Assembly (NCBI GenBank): GCA_041691795.1
Contig: JBEPTX010000001.1
Coordinates: forward strand, 450,756 to 514,755
Source: JBEPTX01 sp041691795
GTDB taxonomy: Bacteria > Patescibacteriota > Saccharimonadia > Saccharimonadales > Saccharimonadaceae
Direction: 5' to 3'
DNA length: 64,000 nucleotides
In this document: positions 61,480 to 64,000 of the stretch, one piece after another
Numbering within the stretch: position 1 is the first letter of the stretch
Layout: each line of letters starts with the position of its first letter
Made by a program: the position numbers and the translations under genes
Notes under the pieces: generated by a model
The model's database searches: none
Seen by the model: the letters and a program-made list of their open reading frames with translations, nothing else
Told to the model about the DNA's origin: nothing

Positions 61480-61624
61480 AATTGACAGTTCATAATTATT
61501 TCACGTGAAAAGTCACATACAGGAATACTAGTGTTTTCTTATGAAAACATTATTAAATCCAAATCTTGTGCCCTCCACGTGTTTGTTTCATCTGTAATTA
61601 TAGCACAATGCTATACTGATATAT

Positions 61625-62605
61625 ATGATTTCAGTGGAAAGTTGTCGCGAAAAACCGACATGGGATGACTACGTTTTAGAAAACGACGGGCACCCATTAC
61701 AGCTATGGGGCTGGGGAGAAGTTAAAGCCGCCCATAATTGGACTGTTGATAGGGTATTCGTATTCGATAATGACGATATTATTGGTGCTGCGCAGTTACT
61801 CATCCGTGTGCTGCCTGGTGGCGTCAAAACAATTGTCTATATACCACGAGGCCCTGTTACAGCTGGCGAGAATAGGGCAGTGGTGCTCGATCAGCTGGCT
61901 CATTATGTCCGCAAGAACTACAAGGCAATCGTGCTGACGATCGAACCAGATTGGCAAGAATTCAACACGCCAACGGGATGGAAATCGTCAAACAACACCA
62001 TTTTGATCCCGCGCACACTTGTCCTAGACCTGACCCAGACCGAGGACGAACTAATGGAGGCGATCTCTCGCAAACGGCGTTATGACATTCGCAGGTCCAC
62101 CAAGGACGTGGCGGCAATCCGCGAAGTAAAAACCCATGATGAGCTGCGCAAATGTCTGGCAATTTATCGCCAAACGGCCAAACGAGCTGGGTTTGCGCTC
62201 CACGGTGATGATTATTACATTGATATTTTCAATGAACTTGGCCAACACTCTCTGTTAGTGGCGGCATATGACGAGGACGATGAGATGATTGCATTTAGCT
62301 GGCTGGCCGTCAGTGCAGATGTTGCATTCGAATTATATGGCGGGAACAACCAAAAAGGTCAAAAACTGATGGCCAACTACGCCATCAAATGGTGGGTGAT
62401 CAAACGCCTCAAACATTGGGGAGTGCCACGCTACGACCTGAACGGCCTGATGAACGACGGTATTAGTCATTTCAAACGCAGCTTTTCAGATCACGAAGAC
62501 ATGCTGGTCGGGACCTATGACAAGCCACTTTCGATACTGTATCCTCTATGGAACACAGCGCTGCCGTGGGCAAAAAAGATCATTCATCTCTTTAAAAAAC
62601 GTTGA
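61625..62605 (+). CDS. FemAB/FemX-type aminoacyltransferase (peptidoglycan bridge)
   Basis: 326 aa with two GNAT-like halves. LQLWGWGEVKAAHNW at ~25-40 and a YIPRGPVTAG motif near 80 are typical of FemABX enzymes, and the second half has KRAGFALHGDDYY, AFELYGG and YDLNGLMNDGISHFKRSF, the conserved C-terminal signature. These enzymes add amino acids from aminoacyl-tRNA to the lipid II stem peptide. It fits a Gram-positive-like cell wall and is adjacent to valS, though a functional link to that is speculative. TGC-TATACT ends seven bases before the ATG (leaderless). Confidence 0.9.
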   Translation: MISVESCREKPTWDDYVLENDGHPLQLWGWGEVKAAHNWTVDRVFVFDNDDIIGAAQLLIRVLPGGVKTIVYIPRGPVTAGENRAVVLDQLAHYVRKNYKAIVLTIEPDWQEFNTPTGWKSSNNTILIPRTLVLDLTQTEDELMEAISRKRRYDIRRSTKDVAAIREVKTHDELRKCLAIYRQTAKRAGFALHGDDYYIDIFNELGQHSLLVAAYDEDDEMIAFSWLAVSADVAFELYGGNNQKGQKLMANYAIKWWVIKRLKHWGVPRYDLNGLMNDGISHFKRSFSDHEDMLVGTYDKPLSILYPLWNTALPWAKKIIHLFKKR

Positions 62606-62610
62606 TAGTA

Positions 62611-63672
62611 TTACAACGTTTGATTTGACCAAGCTGTTTTGGTCATCGATAGGCTAGGGACGACCTCTAATTCAAAGGGGTCGATTTGCTGTTTCTTTTG
62701 CGAGTAATAGTATCCAAGCGTCGCAATCATTGCACCATTGTCTGTACACAGATTAATCGGGGCGTAATCGATCTTAAGTGGTAATCGTTCGGATAATTCG
62801 CGGCGTAATTCCTGATTAGCAGCGACACCACCAGCGATAACGACAGATTTGGGCGAGTAGTCACGATAGGCTCGTTCAGCCTTGTCGACCAGTGTTTCGA
62901 CAGCAGTTTGCTGGAAACTTGCCGCAAAATCTGCCCGCTGGACGTCGTTGAGACGCGCTGCAAGCTCGTGCGAGGGGAAAGTAAAGTCAACGCCTACTTC
63001 ACGCTGTACGGCGCGTAGGACGGCTGTTTTGAGGCCAGAGAAGCTAAAATCATAGGCACCAGACAACTTTGCCTTGGGTAGTTTGTATTTATGCGGATCG
63101 CCAGTGAGTGCTAGTTTGGCAACCGACGGGCCACCAGGGTAGGGGAGACCGAGGATTTTTGCGACCTTATCAAAGGCTTCACCAACCGCATCATCTTGGG
63201 TTTGCCCTAGTAATTCATAGTCGCCGTGATCGCGGAACAATACCAACTGCGAATGCCCACCAGACACGATCAATGCCAACATCGGAAATTCCGGTACGCG
63301 CTCATTCAGAAAATTAGCGTACACGTGGGCTTCAACGTGGTGAATAGGGTAGAGGGGTTTGTTTTTAAGGACTGCCAATGTGCGTGCGGCTAATGTGCCA
63401 ACCAACAAACTACCGACCAACCCTGGTGCATACGTGACGGCAATTGCATCAATATCATCCCAGTCGAGGTTCGCATCCGTTAACGCTTGATTGATAACGG
63501 GGTTCACGACTTCGATATGACTTCGGGCTGCCACCTCTGGTACGACACCACCGTATGCGGCGTGAATATCAATCTGTGAATTAACCACATTACTTAGTAA
63601 TCGTCGACCATCTTCAACAATGGCGACAGCAGTTTCATCACAACTACTTTCAATTCCCAGAATTTTCATCAT
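62611..63672 (-). CDS. tsaD: tRNA N6-threonylcarbamoyladenosine transferase TsaD
   Basis: 353 aa. It starts MKILGIESSCDETAVAIV and carries the metal-binding IHHVEAHVYA and the ASKHA-fold motifs MLALIVSGGHSQLV and VIAGGVAANQELR, all typical of TsaD. With TsaB/TsaE and TsaC it makes t6A at A37 of ANN-reading tRNAs. Two ATGs at 63672 and 63669 are possible starts; a TATAGT lies just upstream on the minus strand. It converges on the FemAB gene with a 5-base gap. Confidence 0.97.
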   Translation of the reverse strand: MMKILGIESSCDETAVAIVEDGRRLLSNVVNSQIDIHAAYGGVVPEVAARSHIEVVNPVINQALTDANLDWDDIDAIAVTYAPGLVGSLLVGTLAARTLAVLKNKPLYPIHHVEAHVYANFLNERVPEFPMLALIVSGGHSQLVLFRDHGDYELLGQTQDDAVGEAFDKVAKILGLPYPGGPSVAKLALTGDPHKYKLPKAKLSGAYDFSFSGLKTAVLRAVQREVGVDFTFPSHELAARLNDVQRADFAASFQQTAVETLVDKAERAYRDYSPKSVVIAGGVAANQELRRELSERLPLKIDYAPINLCTDNGAMIATLGYYYSQKKQQIDPFELEVVPSLSMTKTAWSNQTL

Positions 63673-63693
63673 TGACCACTATAGTATATATGC

Positions 63694-63722
63694 TTGACTT
63701 AGGGAATAGAGGTGACTACAGT
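63694..63722 (+). promoter_or_regulatory. Strong promoter of the downstream non-coding RNA
   Basis: TTGACT (63694-63699), a 17-base spacer and TACAGT (63717-63722) on the plus strand, oriented away from tsaD. Confidence 0.7.
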
Positions 63723-63728
63723 GAGAGT

Positions 63729-63908
63729 ATTCGAACCGTAGAGATTCGGAGCGTAATGGATGGACTAGGTTGAGTACACCGCTGTGTCGAGCCCGCGGGA
63801 GTGCCCGAGGTGGCCGCTACGACCTGATCGTAGTAAAGCAAGCAGTGGGAAAACAGGATCTATCCAGAACATATCTTTTGCAGAAGCCCCTCACAGCGAG
63901 GGGTTTCT
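63729..63908 (+). ncRNA. Candidate independent non-coding RNA of about 180 nt
   Basis: A good promoter upstream and an 11-bp terminator hairpin (AGAAGCCCCTC/GAGGGGTTTCT, 63882-63908) delimit an RNA without a credible ORF. Inside are hairpins CGAA/TTCG (from 63732), ACAC-cgct-GTGT (around 63776), CTACGA-cctga-TCGTAG (63817-63833) and a long-range pairing TGGATGGA (63757-63764) with TCTATCCA (63859-63866). The next gene has its own promoter, so it is not just a leader. Size fits 6S RNA, but I do not see the diagnostic layout; tmRNA, RNase P and SRP RNA motifs are absent. Confidence 0.6.
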
Positions 63909-63909
63909 G

Positions 63910-63938
63910 TTGTAGTATTGGCTAATTTATGCTATAAT
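63910..63938 (+). promoter_or_regulatory. Promoter of the gene at the right edge
   Basis: TTGTAG, 17 bases, then TATAAT (63933-63938) with a TGC extended -10. The mRNA leader would be about 35 nt. Confidence 0.65.
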
Positions 63939-63979
63939 TGAACTAACGAAACAATTCGTACCTTGAGAGGAAATTGAAT

Positions 63980-64000
63980 ATGGGAATCCCCGTTTATGGT
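63980..64000 (+). CDS. Start of an unidentified gene (partial)
   Basis: ATG with GAGAGG nine bases upstream opens MGIPVYG before the window ends. Only seven codons are visible, so no function can be given. Unlike most single genes here it has a proper leader and ribosome binding site. Confidence 0.6.

Noticed and set aside
63782..63815. tRNA-Ser-like string inside the 63.7-63.9 kb RNA
   Set aside because: Only the GGAG-TGCCCGAGG-like start is similar; there is no anticodon arm, T arm or CCA.
1..64000. Alternative genetic code (UGA as Gly)
   Set aside because: TGA ends many intact genes here (for example sucC, the GT2 enzyme and the NlpC/P60 protein) exactly at domain ends or overlapping the next start.

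Overview
The window looks like a chromosomal segment of a reduced-genome Candidate Phyla Radiation (Patescibacteria) bacterium, most likely a Candidatus Saccharibacteria (TM7) relative. This rests on gene content, not on a search: a conserved rpmH-rnpA-yidC-jag / dnaA-dnaN-recF origin region, a large monoderm-style type IV secretion (T4SS) cluster with PrgI, VirB4, VirB6-like and small pilin genes, and many genes that appear to be read from leaderless mRNAs. TGA is used as a stop throughout, so the UGA=Gly code of Gracilibacteria and Absconditabacteria is excluded.

Layout. (1) 1-15.4 kb is a surface-polysaccharide locus: five GT4-type and one GT2 glycosyltransferase, an FkbM methyltransferase, a Wzm/Wzt ABC exporter whose ATPase carries a C-terminal carbohydrate-binding domain, Gmd and an Rmd-like reductase (GDP-mannose to GDP-D-rhamnose) and a cupin phosphomannose isomerase. 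Together they suggest a D-rhamnose- or 6-deoxyhexose-containing glycan made inside the cell and exported by ABC transport. sucC-sucD sit inside this block. (2) 15.4-21.5 kb is the replication origin: jag, yidC, rnpA and rpmH on one side, dnaA, dnaN and recF on the other, with DnaA boxes on both sides of dnaA. (3) 21.5-50.5 kb is a ~29 kb T4SS-like cluster. A minus-strand operon runs prgI, a TraC-like gene, virB4, a large NlpC/P60 membrane protein, a small anchored protein, a two-domain peptidoglycan hydrolase and an anchored beta-rich protein. Upstream lie three VirB6/TrbL-like proteins, a secreted Cys-rich esterase-like protein and a second large membrane protein. A plus-strand array of eight pilin-like genes follows. 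VirD4, VirB11 and VirB8/9/10 were not seen. (4) 50.5-64 kb is mixed: Hsp20, ComF, a cohesin-like surface protein, a ninth pilin, three tRNA-Ser and one tRNA-Arg, a broken methyltransferase, an HNH nuclease, a HIT protein, ValS, a FemAB-type transferase and TsaD.

The least explained parts are non-coding. A tandem, structurally conserved RNA element lies directly upstream of tRNA-Ser(GCU). A strongly promoted RNA of about 180 nt with its own terminator lies after tsaD. A structured intergenic lies next to hsp20. Two tRNA-Ser genes have their 3' half plus terminator mirrored on the opposite strand. All assignments are from reading the sequence; no search or folding program was run.
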